Assembly: GCA_007116195.1 (NCBI GenBank)
Contig: SKIX01000175.1
Span: 1 to 8,277 of the forward strand
Direction: 5' to 3'
From: Marinospirillum sp.
GTDB taxonomy: Bacteria > Pseudomonadota > Gammaproteobacteria > Pseudomonadales > Halomonadaceae
DNA length: 8,277 bases
Shown here: positions 1 to 6,670 of the stretch, piece after piece
Layout: each line of letters begins with the position of its first letter
Numbering within the stretch: the stretch's first letter is position 1
The notes under the pieces: generated by a model
What the model was told of the DNA's origin: nothing
The model's database searches: none
The model's input: only the letters and a program-made list of their open reading frames with translations
Program-made: the position numbers and the translations under genes

Positions 1-1
1 A

Positions 2-36
2 GGTTAACACGGCATCATCTAGCGCCGTCGTTAATC
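2..36 (-). terminator. Hairpin behind crcB, possible terminator cut by the window edge
   Basis: The arms GGTTAACACGGC (2-13) and GCCGTCGTTAATC (24-36) pair over 12 bp, with one bulged C (29), one G-U wobble and a 10-nt loop. The hairpin begins 9 bp after the crcB stop codon, where an intrinsic terminator would sit. The U-tract that would confirm a leftward terminator would lie to the left of base 1 and cannot be seen. No T-run follows on the plus strand, so rightward termination is unlikely. The inverted repeat is directly visible; its role as a terminator is inferred. Confidence 0.45.
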
Positions 37-45
37 AAAAGCTAG

Positions 46-438
46 TTAAAAGGGTGTTTTAAAAAAGTTGTAGCTAAACAATCCCAAAAAAGTGAACACC
101 AGACTACCGAGAAGGTGAAGCGCAATGGTTGCAAAAGCCCAGCTCCAACGCTCCTGCTGAAGCATATAAACCACTTCAGCTGAAAAAGTCGAAAAGGTGG
201 TCAAACCACCCAAAAGCCCTGTAACTAGCAGCAAACGCCACTCAGGTGAAAGCTGAGGATGCTGGGCAAAAAAACCTAAAGCCAGGCCAATCAAATAACC
301 GCCAGCTAGGTTAGCCACCAGAGTCCCCAAAGGCATGCCTGCCCAAACAGCATTTAGCTTTAATGCGAGCCACCAGCGCAACAAGGCTCCTATACCTGCA
401 CCACTAGCTACTGCAAAAGCAGCAAAAGGTAATGACAT
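46..438 (-). CDS. crcB: Fluoride-specific ion channel CrcB/Fluc
   Basis: This 130-residue inner-membrane protein is of the CrcB/Fluc family, which works as an antiparallel dimer that lets fluoride leave the cytoplasm. Four hydrophobic segments lie at about 3-22, 33-56, 66-90 and 98-124. Family signatures are present: GALLRW near the N-terminus (Arg21), Asn43 in the NLAGGYLIG stretch of TM2, and the TM3 motif [10 protein letters not shown] (77-86), whose Phe82 and Phe85 match the fluoride-coordinating phenylalanines of Fluc channels. Length is normal for the family. The ATG at 438 is preceded by GAGGAG (447-452) eight bases upstream, which supports this start. It is divergent from the histidine kinase gene across a 97-bp gap and has no obvious operon partner here. 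I found no recognisable fluoride riboswitch in that gap. A single crcB copy fits the homodimeric type. Confidence 0.95.
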   Translation of the reverse strand: MSLPFAAFAVASGAGIGALLRWWLALKLNAVWAGMPLGTLVANLAGGYLIGLALGFFAQHPQLSPEWRLLLVTGLLGGLTTFSTFSAEVVYMLQQERWSWAFATIALHLLGSLVFTFLGLFSYNFFKTPF

Positions 439-535
439 GCTTAGAGCTCCTCGAATTAAAGTTCGTTATGCTTAGCTGACTGTAATAAACTGATGCTCTA
501 GACTTCGCCAATGACTTCTTCACCTTGACCTTCTT

Positions 536-2623
536 ATGCCAAATAAAGACCGTAAAAACAATAACAACCGTAACAAATTCAAAATATCCAGGCGACTAGC
601 CCCGCTTTTACTTCTCTGCTGGCTAGCCGTAACGGGGCTGTTGGCACACAACTATTACAACACTGTAAGCACCTATGAACAGGCTTCAATTAAACGCGTT
701 GAAGAGCATACCAGCGCCTTGCTGGATTTACAGCGCTCATTGGTTAATGCCAAGCTGCAGGAAATGCAGCGCATCCTGGCCTCTATTTCAAAGCTGATAG
801 CAACCAAGAACCTTGATTTAGAACAATTGCACCAGGCCATGTTGGCTCGGAAGCACCCTAGCCCAGAAATCTTGGCATTGATTTTATTAGACGATCAGGG
901 GCAGCTGCTGGCTTTTAGTCGCCCTAATGAAAATCCCGATCTTTCAGACCGAGATTACTTCACCTGGCATCAGCAACAACCCTTTTCAGGCCAGTTTTAC
1001 TTATCTGGCCCTTTGTTTTCGCGTCACCCTGATGCTGTACCCTTGCTGGGGCTCAGCAAGGCTTTGCATCAAGAGGGCGAATTTGCTGGTGTCCTAGCCA
1101 TGGCCCTTGATCTGGAAAAACTGGCCGAAGACCTGGGCAGTTTTATTAATAACGAAAGCCATGCCACCGTTTTGGCCCATACCGATGGCCCCATATACTT
1201 TCGCATGCCCTGGGTTGGCAGTACCCTCGGTCAGGTTTCTGGTGTTTTAGCTGAGCACCAGGGCGAGTTGCGAGATCATCACCTCACCCGCATCACTTCG
1301 CCCTATGACCAAAATCAGCGCCAGCTCGCTTATGGCAAAATTGAAAATACGCCGCTGGTTGTGTTTGTTTCCGAGAACCTTGAGCCGACTTTAGCTGCTT
1401 TAGCCAGTTACCGAAGTCGTCAAACAGTCAGCCACCTATTGATCTTTGCCTTAGCCAGCTTACTTTTCATAACACTCAACTATTTAGGATGTCAGCGCCA
1501 AAAAGACCTACTTGCCTTGTTAGAAAAAGAGGAGCGTTATCGGCTTGCCAAAGAGGCTGGCAATATCGGTATCTGGGATTTGCAGCTGGATACCGGGCAA
1601 CTCACCTGGGATCATTTGACCTGGCAACAGCTTGGTTACTCTAGCCCAGCTTTCACTCTTAGCCATGAAGCTTGGTTAGCAACCATTCATCCTGATGATG
1701 TGGCTCAGGTTATTCAGATCACCCAGGAAAAAATTCAAGCAGGCGAAGCCTTTGAGATCCAGTACCGTGCCAAAACAGCGACTGGCGACTGGCAGTGGCA
1801 GCAAGGACGCGGACAGGTTGTTGCTTGGGATGAACAGGGTGAGCCCTTAAGAATACTCGGCACTAGCCAAACCATTCAACAGCAGAAGGATAACGCTGCT
1901 CAGCTGGAAGCCCAGGCCCAGGCTTTGCAAGCCTCCAATGCTGAATTGGAACAGTTTGCTTATGTTGCTTCTCATGATTTACGGCAGCCATTAAGAATGA
2001 TTAGTAGTTATACCGAACTCTTAGAAAAGCGCCTGCAGCAAGAACTTAACGAGGAAACCCGGCGTTTTATGGGCTTTATTCAAGAAGCTGCTAAACGCAT
2101 GGATCAAATGCTGGTTTCTTTGCTGGAGTACTCACGTGTTGGGCGCAAGGGTGAGCCCCTAAGCCAGCAGGAAATTAAGCAACTGCTCCAGGAAGCCCTA
2201 ACCTACTTACAGCCAAGCATCAAAGAGTCACAAGCTGTTATAGAGATTAAGGGACACTGGCCAGAACAGTTAGCGGTCAGTCGCAATGAAGTGGTTCGCC
2301 TGTTTCAGAATCTGCTCAGTAACGCCTTAAAGTATCAGCCACAAGGACAACAACCGAACATTCAAATAACAGCTGAAGAGCAGCAAGATGCTTGGCTCTT
2401 CACCCTCAAGGATAATGGTATCGGCATCGAGCCAGCACAACAAAGCCGTTTGTTTCAGGTATTTCAACGCCTGCATACCCAGCAAGAGTATGAAGGCACC
2501 GGCATAGGCCTTGCTATATGTCGAAAAATCGTTGAGCGCCACGGTGGCTATATCGGGCTCACTTCAGCAGGCAAAGGCCAGGGCAGCAGCTTTCACTTCA
2601 CCCTGGCCAAGGCCCTGGCTTAA
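536..2623 (+). CDS. Membrane-bound sensor histidine kinase with Cache-like and PAS sensor domains
   Basis: This 695-residue protein autophosphorylates on histidine and should pass the phosphate to a response regulator not present here. Order: a basic, Asn-rich cytoplasmic N-terminus; TM1 about 21-41; an extracytoplasmic region about 42-296 with a double-Cache-like stretch (SDRDYF at 137-142, then the SGPLFSR and [13 protein letters not shown] stretches); TM2 about 297-318; a PAS domain about 333-450 of the PAS_3 kind (IHPDD at 384-388); a helical linker 451-470; HisKA with H480 in SHDLRQPLR; HATPase with N-box N596 ([10 protein letters not shown]), G1 box DNGIGI (626-631), an F-box near 640-643 and G2 box GTGIGLA (654-660). 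All catalytic motifs are intact. No receiver or HPt domain is fused. The ligand is unknown. The ATG start has no clear Shine-Dalgarno; no better in-frame start is evident, and this one keeps TM1. The gene overlaps the convergent chemoreceptor gene by 4 bp. Confidence 0.95.
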   Translation: MPNKDRKNNNNRNKFKISRRLAPLLLLCWLAVTGLLAHNYYNTVSTYEQASIKRVEEHTSALLDLQRSLVNAKLQEMQRILASISKLIATKNLDLEQLHQAMLARKHPSPEILALILLDDQGQLLAFSRPNENPDLSDRDYFTWHQQQPFSGQFYLSGPLFSRHPDAVPLLGLSKALHQEGEFAGVLAMALDLEKLAEDLGSFINNESHATVLAHTDGPIYFRMPWVGSTLGQVSGVLAEHQGELRDHHLTRITSPYDQNQRQLAYGKIENTPLVVFVSENLEPTLAALASYRSRQTVSHLLIFALASLLFITLNYLGCQRQKDLLALLEKEERYRLAKEAGNIGIWDLQLDTGQLTWDHLTWQQLGYSSPAFTLSHEAWLATIHPDDVAQVIQITQEKIQAGEAFEIQYRAKTATGDWQWQQGRGQVVAWDEQGEPLRILGTSQTIQQQKDNAAQLEAQAQALQASNAELEQFAYVASHDLRQPLRMISSYTELLEKRLQQELNEETRRFMGFIQEAAKRMDQMLVSLLEYSRVGRKGEPLSQQEIKQLLQEALTYLQPSIKESQAVIEIKGHWPEQLAVSRNEVVRLFQNLLSNALKYQPQGQQPNIQITAEEQQDAWLFTLKDNGIGIEPAQQSRLFQVFQRLHTQQEYEGTGIGLAICRKIVERHGGYIGLTSAGKGQGSSFHFTLAKALA

Positions 2624-4248
2624 ACGCGGAATTGCTTAACGCTTTCTTGCAAGCGTTTGGCTAACTCCTGAAGCTCTTGGCTGGCAGCAACGTTTTCTTC
2701 CATACCTGAAGCTGCCTGCTCAGAAGCTTCCGTAATGCTGCTGAAATTGCGGTTGATCTCTTCTGCAACCGCTGACTGCTGCTCGGCCGCACTGGCAATT
2801 TGCGCGTTCATATCATTAATATCGGTTACTGAGCGCTGAATCACTTCTAAGGAGTGACCTGCACGCTGAGCCTGTTCTACGCTTTCTGCCGCTTTAATAC
2901 GCCCCTGCTCCATCACTTTAACAGCTCCCTGAGCACTGGACTGCATCTTCTCTATACGCTGCTGAATATCGCGTGTGGACTCCTGCGTCCGGCTAGCCAA
3001 AGCACGCACCTCATCAGCAACAACCGCAAAGCCTCGCCCATGTTCACCCGCGCGTGCAGCCTCTATAGCCGCGTTGAGCGCTAGAAGGTTGGTTTGTTCA
3101 GCGATCGTTTCTATCACCTCCAGCACCGTACCTATCTCTGTGCTGTCTTCTGATAAGCGATCGATCACCTCACCAGCCTGCTCAATTTGGCGCGCCAGGT
3201 CATCAATACTAGCCAGGGTACGCTTAACTTCCTCACCGCCTGATATTGTCTCTTCATCTGCCGTTCTTGCTAACTGAGCCGCTTCTACTGTATGCCCTGC
3301 TACTTCCTGCACTGTAGCCGACATCTGATTAATGGCAGTCGCACCCTGATCCGTTTGCTCCCGCTGACTTTGCACCAAATCACGATTCTGGCAGGCCGTT
3401 CGGCTCATCTTCACTGAAGACTGCGCGAGGGTATCTGCTGTCTGAGTCACACCCCGAATGATCTCTGCCAGCTGTTCACTCATACCAGCAACAGCACCCA
3501 TAATGCTATTCGGATGCTTGGTATGAATACGCTGAGTTAAATCACCATCAGCAACTCGACGAATCAACCGGGCAGCAACTTCTGGCTCCCCACCAATCGT
3601 CCGAGTTAAACTAGAAACCAAGCGAATACTAACCAGTACACCGACTGCTATCGAAACTATCGCCACCACCAACATAAGCGTTTGGAAGCCACCCGTCTCC
3701 GAGCGAACAAAGTTAACCTGCTGTTGGATTTCATTTTCTTGATAGTCTATGAATGCATTAATGGCATCTAGCCAGCGGCTATATGCAGGCGAAACCTCAT
3801 TCAGCAGTAATTGTCTAGCCTGAGTCTGCTGCTCACGATCTAACAAGGCAACCAGGTCGGCCGTTAAGCCTAGGGTCAACTGTTCACGCTGCTCAATAGC
3901 AAACAACAGCTCTCTTTCTCGTGCACTGACCCCTGCCTCTGCAGCAAATAGGCGTTGCATACGCTGAGCCGATTCTTGATAAAAGCGGTCCAGCTCCTCT
4001 ACTTGCTGTAGAAAGCGCTGGTGCTCTTGTGGTGAAGCAACTAATACAGCATCGCGTATGGCAATAGCACGATCGTGCACACTACCACGAAAATTAATTG
4101 CAAAGCGCTGTTTACGCGTATCCACATCATTAATGTGGGTTAGGGTTGCATCCACTCGGCCCACCTTGACCACCCCAACCAGAGTCGTTACCAAAACCAA
4201 CGCAAGAACCAGCGCAAACCCAAGGTAAAGCCTTTGTGCAATGGTCAT
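2620..4248 (-). CDS. Methyl-accepting chemotaxis protein with periplasmic four-helix-type sensor
   Basis: This 542-residue transmembrane chemoreceptor couples ligand sensing to CheW/CheA and so to flagellar rotation. TM1 is about 7-29. The periplasmic domain is about 30-187, a size and helical character fitting the four-helix-bundle class, with an Arg-rich motif [14 protein letters not shown] at 53-66 that may contact ligand (inference). TM2 is about 188-211, and HAMP about 212-266 contains [10 protein letters not shown] and VADGDL. The signalling domain follows, with the kinase-control hairpin tip [19 protein letters not shown] at 384-402 and probable methylation-helix segments on either side (e.g. 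[13 protein letters not shown], 485-497). The C-terminus ends VKQFRV, without the NWETF-type pentapeptide that tethers CheR/CheB. The ATG at 4248 is supported by TAGGAG (4255-4260) six bases upstream. No che or fli genes are adjacent, so it is a dispersed receptor; a sigma-28-like promoter lies just upstream. The ligand cannot be deduced. Confidence 0.96.
   Translation of the reverse strand: MTIAQRLYLGFALVLALVLVTTLVGVVKVGRVDATLTHINDVDTRKQRFAINFRGSVHDRAIAIRDAVLVASPQEHQRFLQQVEELDRFYQESAQRMQRLFAAEAGVSARERELLFAIEQREQLTLGLTADLVALLDREQQTQARQLLLNEVSPAYSRWLDAINAFIDYQENEIQQQVNFVRSETGGFQTLMLVVAIVSIAVGVLVSIRLVSSLTRTIGGEPEVAARLIRRVADGDLTQRIHTKHPNSIMGAVAGMSEQLAEIIRGVTQTADTLAQSSVKMSRTACQNRDLVQSQREQTDQGATAINQMSATVQEVAGHTVEAAQLARTADEETISGGEEVKRTLASIDDLARQIEQAGEVIDRLSEDSTEIGTVLEVIETIAEQTNLLALNAAIEAARAGEHGRGFAVVADEVRALASRTQESTRDIQQRIEKMQSSAQGAVKVMEQGRIKAAESVEQAQRAGHSLEVIQRSVTDINDMNAQIASAAEQQSAVAEEINRNFSSITEASEQAASGMEENVAASQELQELAKRLQESVKQFRV
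2638..2657 (+). terminator. Inverted repeat just past the kinase gene, weak terminator candidate
   Basis: AACGCTT (2638-2644) and AAGCGTT (2651-2657) form a perfect 7-bp stem with a 6-nt loop. It starts 15 bases after the kinase stop codon and is followed on the plus strand by only three T's before GG. The position fits a terminator for the kinase transcript, but the U-tract is poor. The same bases encode the last residues of the chemoreceptor on the other strand, so the repeat may be accidental. Confidence 0.25.
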
Positions 4249-4265
4249 AACCTACTCCTACTCAA

Positions 4266-4292
4266 ATATCGGCAAACACCTAAACCCAATTA
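4266..4292 (-). promoter_or_regulatory. Putative FliA (sigma-28) promoter for the chemoreceptor gene
   Basis: On the minus strand TAAT (4289-4292), a 15-base spacer and GCCGATAT (4266-4273) match the flagellar sigma-28 consensus TAAA-N15-GCCGATAA at 3 of 4 and 7 of 8 positions, with the exact canonical spacing. Chemoreceptor genes are typical FliA targets. The -10 element ends 17 bases before the ATG, so the leader would be very short (roughly 10-13 nt) and would begin at or next to the TAGGAG ribosome site; this is the main reservation. A separate TATAAT (4295-4300, minus) lies in the same AT-rich stretch but lacks a good -35. Confidence 0.5.
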
Positions 4293-4363
4293 AAATTATA
4301 TTAAGCTATCAAAAAATAGAAATAAAATAATTTTAACTATAGCCAAGCTGAGCCTTAACTATT

Positions 4364-4389
4364 AAAAAAAACCCCTGCTAATACAGGGG
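4364..4389 (-). terminator. Rho-independent terminator of ssb
   Basis: Read on the minus strand, CCCCTG (4384-4389) pairs perfectly with CAGGGG (4372-4377) across a 6-nt loop, and eight U's follow (A-tract 4364-4371 on the plus strand). It lies 21 bases beyond the ssb stop codon. This is a textbook intrinsic terminator. It should insulate the chemoreceptor gene, which reads in the same direction, from ssb transcription. Confidence 0.93.
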
Positions 4390-4410
4390 AAGATACATCT
4401 AAAGACTTTG

Positions 4411-5106
4411 CTAGAACGGTATTTCATCATCCATCTGGTCAAAGCTACTTGGTCCCGGTGCTGGCTGCTGATTGTTCTGGGTGTAGCCACTGGGTTGTGA
4501 AGTAGGCGCTGCCTGCTGAGCGGGTTGCGGTACGGGCTGTTGGGGCGCAGGTTGATGTGCTGGCTGCTGGGGTGGTGCCTGCATTGGCTGCTGCTGAGGT
4601 TGAGCTGGCTGCTGAGGCGCAGCTTGCGCATAACCTTGCTGGTAACCACCCGCGGCGGGCTGAGCATAATGACCGCCAGCTGGCTGGCTCTGAGGCGCAG
4701 CAGGCTGCTGGTTATAGTCCATAGGTGGGGCAGAACGCCCAGCATTGCCATAGCCTTGCTGACCACCACCTGCTGAATCCAGCATCTGCATTTCATTAGC
4801 GACTATTTCAGTGGTGTACTGGTCAACACCTTGCTGGTTCTGCCATTTGCGGGTTTGCAGCTTGCCCTCTACATAAACCTTGCTGCCTTTTTTTAAATAC
4901 TGACCGACAATTTCAGCTAGACGATCAAAGAAAACCACCCGATGCCACTCGGTTCGCTCCTGCTTTTGGCCCGTCGCTCTATCAGTCCACTGCTCACTGG
5001 TTGCAATACTCACATTGGCAACCTGCTTCTGATTTTGAGTGAAACGTACATCGGGGTCCTGCCCCAGATTACCAATCAAAATGACTTTGTTAACGCCTCT
5101 TGCCAT
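4411..5106 (-). CDS. ssb: Single-stranded DNA-binding protein
   Basis: SSB binds single-stranded DNA as a tetramer during replication, recombination and repair, and recruits partner proteins through its acidic tail. The OB fold spans about 1-110 and aligns closely with E. coli SSB. The DNA-stacking aromatics Trp40, Trp54, Phe60 and Trp88 are all present, as are the [13 protein letters not shown] and TEWHRVV motifs. Residues about 112-220 form a low-complexity linker rich in Gln, Pro and Ala, with several PxxP motifs. The C-terminus DDEIPF (226-231) is the protein-interaction tip. At 231 residues it is longer than the 178 of E. coli, and the extra length is all linker. The ATG has AAGGGGA (5111-5117) upstream. 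The gene starts 44 bp after the transporter stop on the same strand, so co-transcription is likely, and ends at a strong terminator. Overlapping open frames in the linker region are composition artefacts. Confidence 0.98.
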   Translation of the reverse strand: MARGVNKVILIGNLGQDPDVRFTQNQKQVANVSIATSEQWTDRATGQKQERTEWHRVVFFDRLAEIVGQYLKKGSKVYVEGKLQTRKWQNQQGVDQYTTEIVANEMQMLDSAGGGQQGYGNAGRSAPPMDYNQQPAAPQSQPAGGHYAQPAAGGYQQGYAQAAPQQPAQPQQQPMQAPPQQPAHQPAPQQPVPQPAQQAAPTSQPSGYTQNNQQPAPGPSSFDQMDDEIPF

Positions 5107-5150
5107 GCTGTCCCCTTGGTTAAAAACCCTAATTTGAAAAGAGATAAATG

Positions 5151-6512
5151 TTAGGCTCTGCTCGCTAGCAAATCGTCTAGCGCCTGCTCATCTAGCTGGC
5201 TTCGATCCAGCTTTAAATAAGCAGTGCTTTCAGTGACCAGGAAAACGACCTCTTCTACGCCTTCCAACTGCTCTAGCTCCTGCTGAAAGCTGGCTAGCTC
5301 CTTAGTCTGCAAGCTAGGCAAGTGAAATATACGACTGGAAAGATGCCGAGGTTGTTGAAAGCCTAATAGACCCAGAACCCAGAGTAAAGTTAAGCCGGCG
5401 GCACTGAAGAGAACACCTTCTGCTCCCAGCCAGCCTAGTAGCCAGCCACCCAAGACGCCACCTAAAAATGCGCCGAAAAACTGTGATGTAGAGTAAAGGC
5501 CCATCGCGGTTCCTTTAGCTACCACAGGAGCCTGCTTACTAATTAACGAAGGTAAACTGGCTTCCAGAAGATTAAAGCCAGTAAAGAAAATCATTAGCCC
5601 CAACAGCAGCCCCAGTGGATGCCAGCCCATAACAAACAGACCCGTCGCTAAAAGCACAAAGCCCAGCAAGAGTACCGTCTTCATTTTACGCTTTTTCTCG
5701 CCATAAATAATGAGAGGAATCATAGCGAAAAAGCCTAGCAGCATACTGATTAAGTAGATCCAACCCTGCTGTGCTAACTCCCAACCTGCTTCTACTAGCA
5801 GGCCTGGCACAGCAATAAAGATTCCTGTCAGAACGAGATGTAGCAGAAGAATACTCAAGTCCAAGCGCAACAACTGCGGGTGCTTAGCTACAGGCCCCAG
5901 TTGAGTTAGATCAATACCTGCATCATAGTGCTTTCTTACTCGTGCTGGCGTAGGCACCCAGCGCCAAAGAACCAGCATCCCGAAAAGGCTTAAAACTGCT
6001 GTCAGCCAAAAAATACCGGAGAGCCCTAGCCAGCCGGCTAACCAGGGGCCAAGCGCCATAGCTGCTATAAAAGCCAGACCAATACTGATTCCCACAGTTG
6101 CCATGGCCTGGGTACGCTTTTCATCCCGTGTAAGGTCAGCCAATAACGCCATGATGACACTAGCAATTGCACCCATACCCTGCAGAGCCCGGCCTAAAAT
6201 AATGAGCCAGAGGCTATCTGCCAAGGCAGCGACCAGGCTACCTAACGCGAAAATCGCCAAGCCAAAATAAATAAGAGGTTTACGACCCAAGTGATCTGAA
6301 AGCAAACCAAACGGCAGCTGCAACAAGGCTTGGGTAAACCCGTAAATGCCAATTGCCAAGCCGATTGCCAAGGGTGTCGCCTGGTTAAAGTCTTCAAGCA
6401 GCAGGGGTAAAACCGGAAGCACCATAAACAGACCAAGCATTCGCAGACCGTAAAGTCCGGCCAAACCGCTTACTGCTCTGGCTTCCATTGAATTCAAGGA
6501 AGTACGCGACAT
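5151..6512 (-). CDS. yajR: MFS transporter with C-terminal YAM-type domain (YajR family)
   Basis: This 453-residue inner-membrane transporter of the major facilitator superfamily is a probable proton-driven exporter whose substrate is not established. It matches E. coli YajR (about 454 residues) along its length. Shared features are [15 protein letters not shown] in TM1, [20 protein letters not shown] in TM2, motif A with D73, G76, R77 and K78 between TM2 and TM3, GRALQGMGA in TM4, and [20 protein letters not shown] in the C-terminal half. About twelve hydrophobic helices precede residue ~390. Residues ~392-453 are hydrophilic with a beta-alpha-beta-beta-alpha-beta-like pattern, corresponding to the cytosolic ferredoxin-like YAM domain of YajR. 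The ATG has AAGGA (6517-6521) four bases upstream. The gene lies between divergent uvrA and downstream ssb. A role in drug efflux is often suggested for such proteins, but the sequence does not show it. The symbol rests on similarity from memory. Confidence 0.92.
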   Translation of the reverse strand: MSRTSLNSMEARAVSGLAGLYGLRMLGLFMVLPVLPLLLEDFNQATPLAIGLAIGIYGFTQALLQLPFGLLSDHLGRKPLIYFGLAIFALGSLVAALADSLWLIILGRALQGMGAIASVIMALLADLTRDEKRTQAMATVGISIGLAFIAAMALGPWLAGWLGLSGIFWLTAVLSLFGMLVLWRWVPTPARVRKHYDAGIDLTQLGPVAKHPQLLRLDLSILLLHLVLTGIFIAVPGLLVEAGWELAQQGWIYLISMLLGFFAMIPLIIYGEKKRKMKTVLLLGFVLLATGLFVMGWHPLGLLLGLMIFFTGFNLLEASLPSLISKQAPVVAKGTAMGLYSTSQFFGAFLGGVLGGWLLGWLGAEGVLFSAAGLTLLWVLGLLGFQQPRHLSSRIFHLPSLQTKELASFQQELEQLEGVEEVVFLVTESTAYLKLDRSQLDEQALDDLLASRA

Positions 6513-6610
6513 AGAGTCCTTGCCTTAGCAAAAGACGCTATTCTACCCGTGCCCACTCAGCATCACCAGTCCGGCTAGCCAAGCAAAAGTTATACATAGC
6601 TTGAACACTA

Positions 6611-6639
6611 CAGACACAGAGTGCACAAAAATCTATAAT
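6611..6639 (+). promoter_or_regulatory. Putative sigma-70 promoter of uvrA
   Basis: A perfect -10 hexamer TATAAT lies at 6634-6639. Seventeen bases upstream is CAGACA (6611-6616), a 4-of-6 match to the -35 consensus. Transcription would start near 6646, giving a leader of about 25 bases before the GTG. No CTG-N10-CAG LexA box occurs in the 158-bp uvrA/transporter gap, so an SOS operator cannot be assigned here by the E. coli consensus. Confidence 0.55.
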
Positions 6640-6659
6640 CTTCGGTCGCCCAAAATTAA

Positions 6660-6664
6660 GAGGT
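6660..6664 (+). promoter_or_regulatory. Ribosome binding site fixing the GTG start of uvrA
   Basis: GAGGT (6660-6664) sits six bases before GTG at 6671. This supports the GTG as the true start. The following residues, reading [15 protein letters not shown], align with the very beginning of E. coli UvrA, so no upstream extension is needed. Confidence 0.8.
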
Positions 6665-6670
6665 AAACCT

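Noticed and set aside
439..535. Possible fluoride riboswitch upstream of crcB
   Set aside because: The 97-bp gap contains no recognisable crcB-motif core on the minus strand; only a standard Shine-Dalgarno is visible.
2601..2619. Direct repeat CCCTGGC at the end of the kinase gene
   Set aside because: Seven bases encoding part of a repetitive Ala/Leu C-terminus; explained by codon use.
2854..3277. Two plus-strand open frames antisense to the chemoreceptor
   Set aside because: They lie opposite the highly conserved signalling domain, have no recognisable domain, and have no convincing ribosome site.
4525..4776. Plus-strand open frame with Leu/Trp/Arg-rich product
   Set aside because: It is the antisense of the Gln/Pro/Ala linker codons of ssb, which naturally read as Leu/Trp/Arg; the apparent hydrophobicity is an artefact.
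4362..4796. Alternative-frame minus-strand open frame of 144 codons overlapping ssb
   Set aside because: Its product is low-complexity Ser/Gln/Arg-rich with no family likeness; it runs through the repetitive linker of the unmistakable ssb gene and across the ssb terminator.
6569..6582. 14-bp repeat (GTCCGGCTAGCCAA) also present at 2987-3000
   Set aside because: One copy is inside chemoreceptor coding sequence, and a single 14-mer match in 8 kb is within chance; no further copies were seen.
6595..6612. Candidate LexA-like site near AGCTTGAACACTACAG before uvrA
   Set aside because: The right half ends in CAG, but the left half is AGC rather than CTG, so it fails the core of the E. coli-type operator.
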